Below are positions 19,368-27,984 of a stretch of DNA of 64,000 bases, piece after piece. Position numbers and translations under genes: made by a program. The first letter of the stretch is position 1. Every line of letters begins with the position of its first letter. Source of the stretch: Pseudohaliea sp964438205 (GTDB lineage Bacteria > Pseudomonadota > Gammaproteobacteria > Pseudomonadales > Halieaceae). The notes under the pieces were generated by a model. That model worked only from the letters and a program-made list of their open reading frames with translations, was not told the origin of the DNA and searched no databases. Location of the stretch: NCBI GenBank assembly GCA_964438205.1, contig CAYTJQ010000008.1, positions 18,198 through 82,197 of the forward strand, written 5' to 3'.

Positions 19368-20593
19368 GGGCTTTCCCTCGTTGTCATTGCGGGGGCAGGC
19401 GTCACGACGGCAGGCGTTGCCAGGCGTCGGGCAAGCAGGACCAGCCCGGCGAGGAGAAGGTAGCAGAAAGAGCTGAAGCGGAGCACCGTCAGCTCATCAC
19501 CCGCAGAGACCACCGCGCTGGTGAGCACCGGGCTCACCGCCGTGCCCAGGGTCGCGCCGAAGAGCAGCGCGGCGATGAGCCGGGGCGTCGGCACGGGCAC
19601 GGCCTCGCTGGCGAAGGCGATGGTGACCTTGAGCAGGCCGAAGTTCGCCAGACCCCAGGCGAAAGCGAGCCAGGGGAGCCAGGCCGGCACCGTCACGGTC
19701 CATAGCGGCAGGCTGCCGAGGAGTGTGCCGGAGATGCTCGCCAGCACCGTGCGCCGGGCGCCCAGGTGTAACACCCACCAGGCCACCAGCAGCTGACCGC
19801 AGAACATACCGGTCCAGTAGCGGGAAACGACAGAGCCTGCGGCCTCGCGGGGCATGGACAGCGTGGCTTCGAGATGGCTCGGCAGCCACCAGAGCATGCT
19901 GTTCTGGCCCAGCGTATAGAGGAAGAGCGCGGCGATGCACAACCACACGGGGGCGGGCCAGCGCGGCGCGGGTGCCGGCGGTCCGCCCCCGCCGGCAACC
20001 GGCGCGACGCGCCCGGCCTCGCTCGCCGGAAAGCGCGCCGTCGCCGCGAAGAGCACGATCGCCACCGCCACGCCGGCCACGAGCAGGTAGCTGCTCGCCC
20101 AGTGCAACCCCGCCGCAACGAAGAGCACCGCCACGGCCGACGTCGCTGCCCCGGCGGCGCTGAAAAAGCCATCGGTCACCACCAGCATGGAGGCCCGGCG
20201 CTCGCCCTCGAAGAGCAGCGCGATGCCGCTGGCCGCGCCGGCGAGACCGATGCCGCAGCCGGCCCCGACCACGCCGAGGGCGAGGCGCAGCAGCCAGGGA
20301 CTCTCCGTGAACCGCAGCAACAGGAGGCTGCCGGCGATGGCGACGTAGATCAGCAGCATCGCGGCGCGCAGGCTGAGCAGGTCGAACACCACCAGGGCGA
20401 GGCCGGAGCCGACCAGGATGCCCACCGTGAGCCAGCTGAACAGCGCACCGGCGGCCGGCACGGGGATACCGAGCTGTTCCGCGAGCGGCGGCAGCACCAC
20501 GCCGATGGGGGCCAGCATCCCCGACATGACGCAGTAGGCGAGGAAACAGGCGAGGGTGACGCTCACCCGGTTGCGCGTGCTGGACTGGGTCAC
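19364..20593 (-). CDS. MFS transporter, TsgA-like
   Basis: A 409-residue inner-membrane protein with 12 hydrophobic segments in two groups of six, typical of the major facilitator superfamily. The first helices (LACFLAYCVMSGMLAPIG, then LFSWLTVGILVGSG) resemble TsgA in composition. A loop near residue 185-200 rich in Gly/Pro/Ala joins the halves. It starts with GTG at 20593 and drives into the oxygenase gene. Cargo unknown. Confidence 0.85.
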   Translation of the reverse strand: MTQSSTRNRVSVTLACFLAYCVMSGMLAPIGVVLPPLAEQLGIPVPAAGALFSWLTVGILVGSGLALVVFDLLSLRAAMLLIYVAIAGSLLLLRFTESPWLLRLALGVVGAGCGIGLAGAASGIALLFEGERRASMLVVTDGFFSAAGAATSAVAVLFVAAGLHWASSYLLVAGVAVAIVLFAATARFPASEAGRVAPVAGGGGPPAPAPRWPAPVWLCIAALFLYTLGQNSMLWWLPSHLEATLSMPREAAGSVVSRYWTGMFCGQLLVAWWVLHLGARRTVLASISGTLLGSLPLWTVTVPAWLPWLAFAWGLANFGLLKVTIAFASEAVPVPTPRLIAALLFGATLGTAVSPVLTSAVVSAGDELTVLRFSSFCYLLLAGLVLLARRLATPAVVTPAPAMTTRESP

Positions 20594-20661
20594 GGGGTGT
20601 ATCGCATTGCCGCAGGGGAGGCGCTATATTGCCCGGAAACCCGGGCAGGAACGAACCCGCC

Positions 20662-21036
20662 ATGAGTGATTACCCGAACGATCGACGCGAAAACCTCCGC
20701 GCAGGGCTCGACCTCCCGGTCGAGGTGCACCAGGGCGGCAGCGTCTGGCAACAGCGCCTCGTCGACCTCTCCCTTGCCGGCGTCGCCACGGACCAGCCGG
20801 ACACCTGGGACGCCCAGTACAACGAGCCCTTCACGCTCGTGATCCACCTCGGGGAGGCCCAGGTGCTCGAGCTCCATGCCTACCTGCAGCACGTGGAGAG
20901 CGGCCGCCTCGGCTTCTCCGTTCAGCACGTGGACCAGGCCAATATCGAGCCGCTGCGCGCGCTGCTTGCCACTCGCGTGGCGGACGAAGCGGCACTGGAT
21001 GCGGAGATCGAGCGGCTGCGCCAGGACGAGGCGTAA
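20662..21036 (+). CDS. PilZ domain protein
   Basis: A 124-residue single-domain protein with the c-di-GMP signature: RxxxR in RRENLRA near the N-terminus and DLSLAGVA (the D/NxSxxG motif) about 28 residues later. Beta strands typical of the PilZ barrel and a helical acidic tail follow. It probably acts as a c-di-GMP receptor, but the target is unknown. A TATATT -10-like element lies at 20625-20630 and AGGAA precedes the ATG. It is divergent from the MFS-oxygenase pair. Confidence 0.85.
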   Translation: MSDYPNDRRENLRAGLDLPVEVHQGGSVWQQRLVDLSLAGVATDQPDTWDAQYNEPFTLVIHLGEAQVLELHAYLQHVESGRLGFSVQHVDQANIEPLRALLATRVADEAALDAEIERLRQDEA

Positions 21037-21060
21037 GGGCCGTCCGCGGCGACCGGCGCG

Positions 21061-22416
21061 CTAGATCGCACCGTAGGCCAGCATCGCGTCCGCCACCTTG
21101 CGGAAGCCGGCAACGTTGGCGCCGCGCACGTAGTTCACCTGCTCACCGTTCTGGCCATTGTTCTCGCCATAGTGGACGCACTGGTCGTGGATGCCGTTCA
21201 TGATGTCGCGCAGGCGGTGCTCCAGCTCCTCCGCACCCCAGGCCATGCGGATGCTGTTCTGGCTCATTTCCATCCCCGAGACCGCCACGCCGCCGGCGTT
21301 GGCGGCCTTGCCCGGCCCGAAGACGACGCCGGCGTCGTGCAGTACCTTGATCGCTTCCACCGTGGTCGGCATGTTGGCGCCCTCGGCCACGGCCTGGCAG
21401 CCGTTCACCGCCAACGTGCGCGCATCCTGCTGGTCCAGCTCGTTCTGCACCGCGCAGGGAAAGGCGAGGTCGCAGGCCACGCCCCAGGGCCGGGTCCCCT
21501 CGTGGTACTGGCAGCCGAACTGCTCCGCATACTCGCTGATGCGCCCGCGGCGCCGGGTTTTCAGGTCGATGAGCCAGTGCAGCTTGTCCTCGTCGAGGCC
21601 GTCGGCATCGTGGATGAAGCCGGAGGAGTCAGACAGCGTGACCACCTTCGCCCCTAGCTGGATGAGCTTCTGCGCGCAGTAAAGCGCGACGTTGCCGGAA
21701 CCGGAAAGCACGCAGGTCTTGCCCTCCACGCTCTCGCCGCGGTGCGCGAGCATCGCCTGCATGAAAAAAGCCGCCCCCCAGCCGGTGGCCTCGGTGCGGA
21801 TGAGGCTGCCGCCGAACTCGATGCCCTTGCCGGTGAGCGCCCCGGTAAACTCGCCGGTCAGCCGCTTGTACTGGCCGAAGAGGTAACTGATCTCCCGCGC
21901 GCCCACGCCGATATCGCCGGCGGGTACGTCCGTGTTCGGGCCGATGTGGTGGTACAGCTCACTCATGAAGGCCTGGCAGAAGCGCATGATCTCGCGGTCG
22001 GACTTGTCCCTGGGGTTGAAGTCGGAGCCGCCCTTGCCGGCGCCGATGGGCAGGGTCGTCAGGCTGTTCTTGAAGGTCTGCTCGAAGCCCAGGAACTTGA
22101 GGATCGACAGGTTCACCGTCGGGTGGAAGCGCAGCCCGCCCTTGTAGGGGCCGATGGCGTTATTGAACTGCACGCGGAAACCCCGGTTCACCCGGATATT
22201 GCCCTCATCGTCCTCCCACACGACCCGGAACATCACCGTGCGGTCCGGCTCGGTCATGCGCTCGAGGATGCCCGCCTCGCGGTAGCGCACGTTGTCGAGG
22301 ATGAAGGGAATCACCGACTCGGCCACCTCGTGCACGGCCTGGTGGAACTCCGGCTCGCCGGGGTTGCGCTTGATCAGGCCCTGCATGAAGCGGTCGAGGG
22401 AGAGATCCTGGTACAT
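21061..22416 (-). CDS. gdhA: NADP-specific glutamate dehydrogenase
   Basis: GdhA makes glutamate from 2-oxoglutarate and ammonia using NADPH. The 451-residue length and motifs fit the hexameric bacterial enzyme: RGFRVQFNNAIGPYKGGLRFHP, the catalytic lysine region PIGAGKGGSDFNP, TDVPAGDIGVGAREISYLFG, and the Rossmann GSGNVALYCAQKL. It stands alone, with an AAAGGAG ribosome-binding site and a possible extended -10 upstream. Confidence 0.97.
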   Translation of the reverse strand: MYQDLSLDRFMQGLIKRNPGEPEFHQAVHEVAESVIPFILDNVRYREAGILERMTEPDRTVMFRVVWEDDEGNIRVNRGFRVQFNNAIGPYKGGLRFHPTVNLSILKFLGFEQTFKNSLTTLPIGAGKGGSDFNPRDKSDREIMRFCQAFMSELYHHIGPNTDVPAGDIGVGAREISYLFGQYKRLTGEFTGALTGKGIEFGGSLIRTEATGWGAAFFMQAMLAHRGESVEGKTCVLSGSGNVALYCAQKLIQLGAKVVTLSDSSGFIHDADGLDEDKLHWLIDLKTRRRGRISEYAEQFGCQYHEGTRPWGVACDLAFPCAVQNELDQQDARTLAVNGCQAVAEGANMPTTVEAIKVLHDAGVVFGPGKAANAGGVAVSGMEMSQNSIRMAWGAEELEHRLRDIMNGIHDQCVHYGENNGQNGEQVNYVRGANVAGFRKVADAMLAYGAI

Positions 22417-22442
22417 GGGCGGGCTCCTTTGGGGAAAGCCGG

Positions 22443-22451
22443 ATTATGGCA
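22443..22451 (-). promoter_or_regulatory. Candidate extended -10 promoter for gdhA
   Basis: Minus-strand TGC-CATAAT, ending 27 bases before the gdhA ATG. No clear -35. It lies in the 55-base spacer after radA. Confidence 0.35.
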
Positions 22452-22471
22452 GCGCGCGCAGCGGCGCGCGA

Positions 22472-23848
22472 TCACCCGAAAGCGGCCAGCGCCTCCTGCA
22501 GCCTGCGCACCGGCAGCACCTCCATGCCGGGGATGGCGGACTTGGGCGCATTGGCCCTGGGTACGATGGCGCGGCGGAAGCCGTGCTTGGCGGCCTCGGC
22601 GAGCCGTTCCTGGCCGCTGGGCACCGGGCGGATCTCCCCGGAAAGGCCCACCTCGCCAAAGATCACCAGGTCCCGGGGCAGGGGATGATCGCGGAAGCTG
22701 GAGACGATGGCCAGCAGCAGGGCGAGGTCCGCACTGGTCTCCAGCACCTTGACGCCGCCGACCACGTTGGCGAAAACGTCCTGGTCGCCCACGTGCAGGC
22801 CGCCGTGCCGGTGCAGCACGGCGAGCAGCATGGCCAGCCGGTTCTGCTCCAGGCCCACCGCCACCCGGCGCGGGTTGCCGAGCGCACTGTCGTCCACCAG
22901 CGCCTGGATCTCCACCAGCAGGGGCCGGGTGCCCTCCCAGACCACCATGACGGCGCTGCCCGAGGACACCTCCTCGCTGCGGTCGAGGAAGATCGCCGAG
23001 GGATTCTTCACCTCGCGCAGGCCGCCGTCGGTCATGGCGAAGATGCCGAGCTCATTGACCGCACCGAAGCGGTTCTTCTGCCCGCGCAGGGTACGGAAGC
23101 GCGAGTCGTCGGAGCCCTCGAGGAGGATCGAGCAGTCGATCATGTGTTCGAGGACCTTGGGCCCCGCGAGGCTGCCGTCCTTGGTGACGTGGCCGACCAG
23201 CAGCAGCACGGTGCCGGACTGCTTGGCGTGACGGGTGAGCGCGGCGGCGCACTCGCGTACCTGGGAGACGCTCCCCGGGGCCGAGGCGATGTCGTCGGAG
23301 TGCACTACCTGGATGGAGTCGACCACCACGACGTCGGGCCGGTCGTCCTCGAGGGCGGCGAGGATGCGCTCGACGTTGGTCTCGGCCATGAGCCGCAGCT
23401 GGTCCATGGGCAGGCCCAGCCGGCGGGCGCGCAGGGCGACCTGCTGCAGGCTCTCCTCGCCGGTGATGTAGAGGCAGGGGCGGCCGCGGGCGAGGTGGCA
23501 GAGGGTCTGCAGGAGCAGCGTGCTCTTGCCCGCCCCCGGGCTGCCGCCGACGAGGATCGCCGAGCCGGGCACCAGCCCGCCGCCGAGCACCCGGTCGAAT
23601 TCGCCGGCGCCGGAGCCGATGCGGGCGACGTCTTCGGTGGCGATCTCCGCCAGCAGCTTCGCCTCCGGCCGGGCGCCGGCGAAGCCCGCACGGTTGCCCG
23701 CGCTGACTGCGGCACCGCGCTTGCCGGCGGGGCCGAGGCGCACCTCGGTGACCGTATTCCAGGCGCCGCAGTCGCTGCACTGCCCCTGCCACTTGCTGTA
23801 GTCCGAGCCGCACTCGGTGCAAACGAACGCCGTTCTCTGCTTCGCCAT
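22472..23848 (-). CDS. radA: DNA repair protein RadA
   Basis: RadA promotes branch migration during recombination. The 458-residue protein has the N-terminal C4 zinc finger (CTEC and CSDCG), Walker A GGSPGAGKSTLL, Walker B VVVVDSIQ, the KNRFG motif and the C-terminal Lon-like domain (GLSGEIRPV). The start ATG at 23848 is preceded by three tandem copies of a Shine-Dalgarno-bearing repeat (23849-23898). Confidence 0.97.
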   Translation of the reverse strand: MAKQRTAFVCTECGSDYSKWQGQCSDCGAWNTVTEVRLGPAGKRGAAVSAGNRAGFAGARPEAKLLAEIATEDVARIGSGAGEFDRVLGGGLVPGSAILVGGSPGAGKSTLLLQTLCHLARGRPCLYITGEESLQQVALRARRLGLPMDQLRLMAETNVERILAALEDDRPDVVVVDSIQVVHSDDIASAPGSVSQVRECAAALTRHAKQSGTVLLLVGHVTKDGSLAGPKVLEHMIDCSILLEGSDDSRFRTLRGQKNRFGAVNELGIFAMTDGGLREVKNPSAIFLDRSEEVSSGSAVMVVWEGTRPLLVEIQALVDDSALGNPRRVAVGLEQNRLAMLLAVLHRHGGLHVGDQDVFANVVGGVKVLETSADLALLLAIVSSFRDHPLPRDLVIFGEVGLSGEIRPVPSGQERLAEAAKHGFRRAIVPRANAPKSAIPGMEVLPVRRLQEALAAFG

Positions 23849-23898
23849 GGGCCTCCTGTGAAGTGGGCCTCCTGTGAAAGCGGCCTCCCGTGAAAAAC
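23849..23898 (-). repeat. Three tandem copies of a Shine-Dalgarno-containing repeat before radA
   Basis: Read on the minus strand, units of 16-17 bases each carry CAC(A/G)GGAGGCC. The one nearest the radA ATG places AGGAGG four bases from the start; the other two stack 16 and 33 bases further upstream. The repeat occupies the start of the spacer between radA and the divergent DnaT-like gene. Confidence 0.8.
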
Positions 23899-23970
23899 GC
23901 AGCGCGGGGCTGTATCGTCTCTCGCCAGGCGGCTATCCTAGCCGGCCGCACCCACGACCCGGAAGCGTTG

Positions 23971-25194
23971 ATGTCGGAATCGTCCCTCATCCCCGAGCAG
24001 CAGCTCCTGTTCTCTCCCGGCCTGGCGGCGACCATCGGCCTGGAGGAGGCGATCCTGCTGCAGTACCTGCACGGGCTCCTCCGGCACCTGCCGGCGGAAC
24101 GCCACGGACAGCGGGACTGGGTAACCGTCTCTCGCGGCCAGCTGCTCGGCGCCCTGCCCTTCTGGAACGACGCGGATCTCGGCCGAATCTGCCAGCACCT
24201 GGCAGACCTCGGCGTGTTACAGCTGCGCTACGGCCCGGGAAGCGATACGCTCGCCTTTGCCATGGACCACGGGCCCTCCGCCACCGCCGGTGACCCGGGA
24301 AGTAGTCACTTCGCCCGGGAGGCCCTTGCCGACCACAGGGGGGCACCACCCGGCGACCTGTCGCGGCGGAACTCCCAGGCGATGCGGGTCGCCCCTGCGG
24401 CGGGAGACCCCGGCGAGGGCATCGGCCACCGCCCGCGGGCCGGCCTCCTCCCGGCCGGCTGGCAGCCGAGCGAGGACCTGCTGCAGCTCCTCGCGCTGAA
24501 CCACAACATACCCCGCGCCTTCGCCCTGGAACAACTCGAGGATTTCGTCTATTACTGGCGCGAGCGCGGTGAGTGCAGTCACGCCTGGGAGAACAAGTTC
24601 CGCCAGCACGTGCTCTCCTGCTGGCGCCGCCGGCAGCAGGACGCCGCCGAGGCCTTCCGCAGCCCCCCGGCGCCCCTGGACGGCAACTGGCGCCCGAACG
24701 CGGACGCGCTCGAGATCCTCCTGCGCGCCGGCGTCGCCAGGGATTTCATCGACGACTCGATCCCCGAATTCGTGCTCTACTGGCGCGAGCGCGGCAGCAC
24801 GCCGGAGACGCTCAACACCCGCTTCGTACAGCACATCCGGCGGCAGTGGGCACGCTACCAGTCGAGCCGCGAACACGGCACGGAGCCCGCGCGCATCGCG
24901 CCGGACTGGCAGCCGAGCGCGGACGTCTTCGACATCCTGGCGCTGTCGCACATCGATGCCGATTTCGCCCGGGCGCTGGTACCGGAATTCGTGCTCTACT
25001 GGCGCGACAGCAACCAGTTGCACAGCTCCTGGAACTCGAAGTTCCTGCAGCATGTAAAATATCACTGGGCGCGGCACAATCAATTCACGGCACGGGACGG
25101 CAGCCATGACGGGCAGCAGGGAACTGGTGGAGCGCGCCGAACGCGCGATCGCAGCCTCGAGCAGGACCTCCACGACACCTCCTGGGCAGACTGA
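23971..25194 (+). CDS. Protein with three DnaT-type ssDNA-binding domains (primosome-associated candidate)
   Basis: A 407-residue protein. Residues 1-100 look like a winged-helix domain (EEAILLQYLHGLLR and WVTVSRGQLLGALPFW). A Gly/Pro/Arg-rich linker follows. Three repeats at about 163-222, 239-297 and 312-370 each read W-x-P-x-x-D near the start, then FVxYWR and F-x-Q-H, the pattern of the DnaT C-terminal DNA-binding domain. E. coli DnaT has one such domain. I chose ATG 23971 (GGAAG five bases upstream). The 3' end overlaps the next gene by 89 bases, so they are an operon facing dnaB. Probable role: primosome assembly or replication restart, by inference. Confidence 0.82.
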   Translation: MSESSLIPEQQLLFSPGLAATIGLEEAILLQYLHGLLRHLPAERHGQRDWVTVSRGQLLGALPFWNDADLGRICQHLADLGVLQLRYGPGSDTLAFAMDHGPSATAGDPGSSHFAREALADHRGAPPGDLSRRNSQAMRVAPAAGDPGEGIGHRPRAGLLPAGWQPSEDLLQLLALNHNIPRAFALEQLEDFVYYWRERGECSHAWENKFRQHVLSCWRRRQQDAAEAFRSPPAPLDGNWRPNADALEILLRAGVARDFIDDSIPEFVLYWRERGSTPETLNTRFVQHIRRQWARYQSSREHGTEPARIAPDWQPSADVFDILALSHIDADFARALVPEFVLYWRDSNQLHSSWNSKFLQHVKYHWARHNQFTARDGSHDGQQGTGGARRTRDRSLEQDLHDTSWAD

Positions 25195-25786
25195 ACCTCG
25201 CCGGGAGCGCACCGGCCGCGCGCCCCCCGAGCGCATCGAGGCGATCAACCAGGTCTTCGCCCTCTTCCGCCTCAACTACCACAACCAGTACTACGCCGCC
25301 TTCCCCGATGCCGAGCAGCTCCGGCAGATCAAGAAGCTCTGGCTCGACTCCCTCGCCGACTACGGCGTGAGCCAGCTGCTCGCCGGCGCCAAGCGGGCCA
25401 TCGAGGGCAGTGAATACCTGCCGACGCTGAACCGCATGCACCGCTGCTGCCGCGAGGCGGCGGCGGACCTCGGCCTGCCGCCGGCCCGGGCCGCCTACGA
25501 GGAAGCCTGCGCGGCACCCTCGCCCAAGGCCGCCCAGCCCTGGTCCCACGCGGCGGTGTACCTCGCGGGCCGCGACAGCGGCTGGTTCACGCTTTCCAGC
25601 AAGCCGGAAGCCGTGACCTGGCCCCTGTTCCGGGACCACTACGAACGCTACTGCGCGCGCGTGCTTGCCGGGGAGACGCTGGAGCTGCCGCCGGCGCCGG
25701 CGCTGGCACACGACCGGGGCACGCCGCTGTCCGACGAGGAGCAGTTGCAGCAGCTGCGGCAGCTGCGGCGGCAGCTTGACCTTTAG
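25106..25786 (+). CDS. Lambda P-like replicative helicase-loader homologue
   Basis: A 226-residue protein whose central part (about 43-185) matches phage lambda replication protein P in order and spacing: VFALFRLNYHNQYYAAFP, IKKLWLDSLADYG, AKRAIEGSEYLPTLNRM, CCREAAADLGLP and PWSHAAVYLAG. P captures DnaB and loads it on DNA. The basic N-terminal 40 residues overlap the end of the DnaT-like gene in another frame. The gene points toward dnaB, the next gene on the opposite strand. No other phage genes are nearby, so it looks like a resident chromosomal gene. Function as a DnaB loader is inferred, not shown. Confidence 0.8.
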   Translation: MTGSRELVERAERAIAASSRTSTTPPGQTEPRRERTGRAPPERIEAINQVFALFRLNYHNQYYAAFPDAEQLRQIKKLWLDSLADYGVSQLLAGAKRAIEGSEYLPTLNRMHRCCREAAADLGLPPARAAYEEACAAPSPKAAQPWSHAAVYLAGRDSGWFTLSSKPEAVTWPLFRDHYERYCARVLAGETLELPPAPALAHDRGTPLSDEEQLQQLRQLRRQLDL

Positions 25787-25792
25787 GCTCGG

Positions 25793-25821
25793 CGCGGCTT
25801 GCGGCGGGTCGCCGCTCCTAC
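25793..25821 (-). repeat. Single REP-like element between convergent genes
   Basis: Read on the minus strand it begins GTAGGAGCGGCGACCCGCCG, sharing the GGAGCGGCG...CCGCC core with the ribD element. It lies in the 90-base spacer between the P-like gene and the dnaB stop. Confidence 0.65.
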
Positions 25822-25876
25822 CGGCGGAGCGCTATGCAGGCGTCACGACTCGTGCCAACGGCCCGCGTGAGCCGGC

Positions 25877-27277
25877 TCACCCCTGCTGGCGGGCGAGGTT
25901 CTCGAAGCGGGTGTATTCGCCGATGAAGGCCAGGCGGACGATGCCGATGGGACCGTTGCGCTGCTTGCCGATGATGAGCTCGGCCACGCCCTTGTCCGGG
26001 GAGTCCTCGTTGTAGACCTCGTCGCGGTAGATGAATAGGATCACGTCCGCGTCCTGCTCGATGGCGCCGGATTCGCGCAGGTCCGAGTTCACCGGGCGCT
26101 TGTTGGGGCGCTGCTCCAGGGACCGGTTGAGCTGCGACAAGGCCACCACGGGGCAGCCGAACTCCTTGGCGATGGCCTTGAGGTTCCGCGAGATCTCGGA
26201 GATTTCCGCCGTGCGTCCCTCCTTGCTGCCCGCCACCTGCATGAGCTGCAGGTAGTCGATCATGACCATCGCCAGATCCCCGTGTTCGCGAACCACCCGG
26301 CGCGCGCGGCTGCGCACCTCCGTGGGGGTCAGCGCCGGGGTGTCATCGATGTACAGGGGAACGTCCTTGAGCTTGCCGACAGCGCCCGAGAGCTTCGGCC
26401 AGTCCTCCTGGTCCAGCTTGCCGTTGCGTACCTTGCTCTGGTCGATGCGGCCGATGGAAGACAGCATGCGCATGATCAGCTGCTCCGCCGGCATCTCCAT
26501 GCTGAACACCAGCACGGGCTTTTCCTGGTGCAGCGCCGCGTGCTCCACCAGGTTCATGGCGAAGCTCGTCTTGCCCATGGAAGGGCGGCCGGCGACGATC
26601 ACGAGATCCGAGCGCTGCAGCCCCGAGGTGAAGCGGTCGAGGTCGGCGTAGCCGGTGGACAGGCCGGTGATATCGCCGCCGCTCTGAAACAGCTCCTCGA
26701 TGCGCGACAGCGCCCCCTGCAGCAGCGGGTTGACGGTCTGCGGCCCGCCGGCCTTGGGCCCCTGCTCGGCGATCTGCATGATGCGCCGCTCCGCGGCGTC
26801 GATGAGTTCCTCGGCGCTGCGCCCTTCCGGGTTGAAGCCGCTGTCGGCGATCTCCTGGGCGGCCTGGATGAGCCGGCGCACGTTGGCGCGCTCGCTCACC
26901 ACCTGCGCATAGGCGCGGATGTTGGAGGCGCTCGGCGTGCCCTCGGCGAGCTCCGTGAGGTAGGCGAGGCCGCCGGCGGCCTCGAGCTCGCCGCTGGCCT
27001 GCAGCTTGTCGGCGACCGTGATCACGTCCACGGGCTCACTGGCCTCGGCCAGGCGCGCCACGTGGCGGAAGATCAGCCGGTGATCCGGGCGGTAGAAGTC
27101 CTCGGCGGCCACCACCTCGGCCACACCGTCCCAGCCGTCGGCGGACAGCAGCAGGCCGCCGAGCACGGACTGCTCCGCCTCGATGGAGTGGGGCTGCATC
27201 TTGATGCGGGCGACGTCGCCGTCGTAGTCGGGCGGCGGCGCGAGGGGAAAGTCGTCGGCGATGTCAGGGTCGGCCAT
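25877..27277 (-). CDS. dnaB: Replicative DNA helicase
   Basis: DnaB is the hexameric 5'-3' helicase of the replication fork. The 466-residue protein has the N-terminal helical domain (PHSIEAEQSVLGGLL), Walker A GRPSMGKTSFA, Walker B MVMIDYLQLM, the H4-type ALSQLNRSLEQR and the C-terminal DVILFIYRDE. No intein is present. It is on the same strand as rplI upstream but separated by 187 bases containing REP-like repeats. The adjacent DnaT-like and P-like genes converge on it. Confidence 0.97.
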   Translation of the reverse strand: MADPDIADDFPLAPPPDYDGDVARIKMQPHSIEAEQSVLGGLLLSADGWDGVAEVVAAEDFYRPDHRLIFRHVARLAEASEPVDVITVADKLQASGELEAAGGLAYLTELAEGTPSASNIRAYAQVVSERANVRRLIQAAQEIADSGFNPEGRSAEELIDAAERRIMQIAEQGPKAGGPQTVNPLLQGALSRIEELFQSGGDITGLSTGYADLDRFTSGLQRSDLVIVAGRPSMGKTSFAMNLVEHAALHQEKPVLVFSMEMPAEQLIMRMLSSIGRIDQSKVRNGKLDQEDWPKLSGAVGKLKDVPLYIDDTPALTPTEVRSRARRVVREHGDLAMVMIDYLQLMQVAGSKEGRTAEISEISRNLKAIAKEFGCPVVALSQLNRSLEQRPNKRPVNSDLRESGAIEQDADVILFIYRDEVYNEDSPDKGVAELIIGKQRNGPIGIVRLAFIGEYTRFENLARQQG

Positions 27278-27371
27278 GGTGCGGTCAGAGCGGCTCGCGG
27301 CCGCTCAGGTTAGCCGATTCGGGGGGGCGGCTGAAGAGGCTGGCAGCCTTGCGGTCGCGATAGCCACCGCT

Positions 27372-27445
27372 GTCGACGCGAGGCACACCCACCACGGAGC
27401 TAGGCCCCCCGGGGGAGGGCCGTGGGAGCAGCGCCTCGCCGCGAC
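27372..27445. repeat. REP-like pair in inverted orientation between rplI and dnaB
   Basis: 27421-27445 reads CGTGGGAGCAGCGCCTCGCC then GCGAC. 27372-27395, read on the other strand, begins CGTGG and ends GCCTCGCGTCGAC, a diverged inverse copy. The pair spans 74 bases inside the 187-base rplI-dnaB spacer; the rest of that spacer shows nothing clear. Confidence 0.6.
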
Positions 27446-27464
27446 CGGGTCAGTTCGTGGTTCC

Positions 27465-27914
27465 TTACTCGGGAACGACTGCCAGCGTCACGTCGATCAT
27501 CACCTCGGGGTGAACCTGCACGGCGACCACGTACTCGCCGGTCTCGCGCAGGGCGCCCTCGGGCAGGCGGACCTCGGACTTGTCGATCTCACAGCCGGCG
27601 GCGGTGACCGCGTCGGCAATGTCGCGGGTGCCGATGGAGCCGAACAGCTTGCCCTCGTCGCCGGCGTTGGCGGTGATCGTCACCACACCCACCTCGGCGA
27701 GCTTCTCACCGCGCGCCTGGGCGGCAGCCAGGGCTTCCGCCGCGGCCTTCTCCAGCTCGGCGCGACGCGCCTCGAACTCGGCGATGTTCTCTTTCGTGGC
27801 CGGCACGGCCTTGCCCTGGGGAATCAGGAAGTTACGGCCGTAGCCGGGCTTCACTTCGACGGTGTCGCCGAGGCCGCCCAGGTTGCCAATGTTCTCCAGC
27901 AGAATGACTTGCAT
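27465..27914 (-). CDS. rplI: 50S ribosomal protein L9
   Basis: L9 is a 149-residue protein binding 23S rRNA domain V and extending from the ribosome. MQVILLENIGNLGGLGDTVEVKPGYGRNFLIPQGKA is the family N-terminus, shown here as the two motif halves MQVILLE and KPGYGRNFLIP. A connecting helix rich in Ala/Glu/Arg and a C-terminal VTITANAGDEGKLFGSI domain follow. The ATG at 27914 is the correct start; longer in-frame reading into the spacer is not L9. It is the distal member of the rpsF-rpsR-DUF2232-rplI group. Confidence 0.97.
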   Translation of the reverse strand: MQVILLENIGNLGGLGDTVEVKPGYGRNFLIPQGKAVPATKENIAEFEARRAELEKAAAEALAAAQARGEKLAEVGVVTITANAGDEGKLFGSIGTRDIADAVTAAGCEIDKSEVRLPEGALRETGEYVVAVQVHPEVMIDVTLAVVPE

Positions 27915-27984
27915 CGTTGCTATCCTCTCGCTTCGGGAGCGGGCTCCCGTCCGGCGCCCGTGGCGCCCCGTGTCGAATGTTCGT

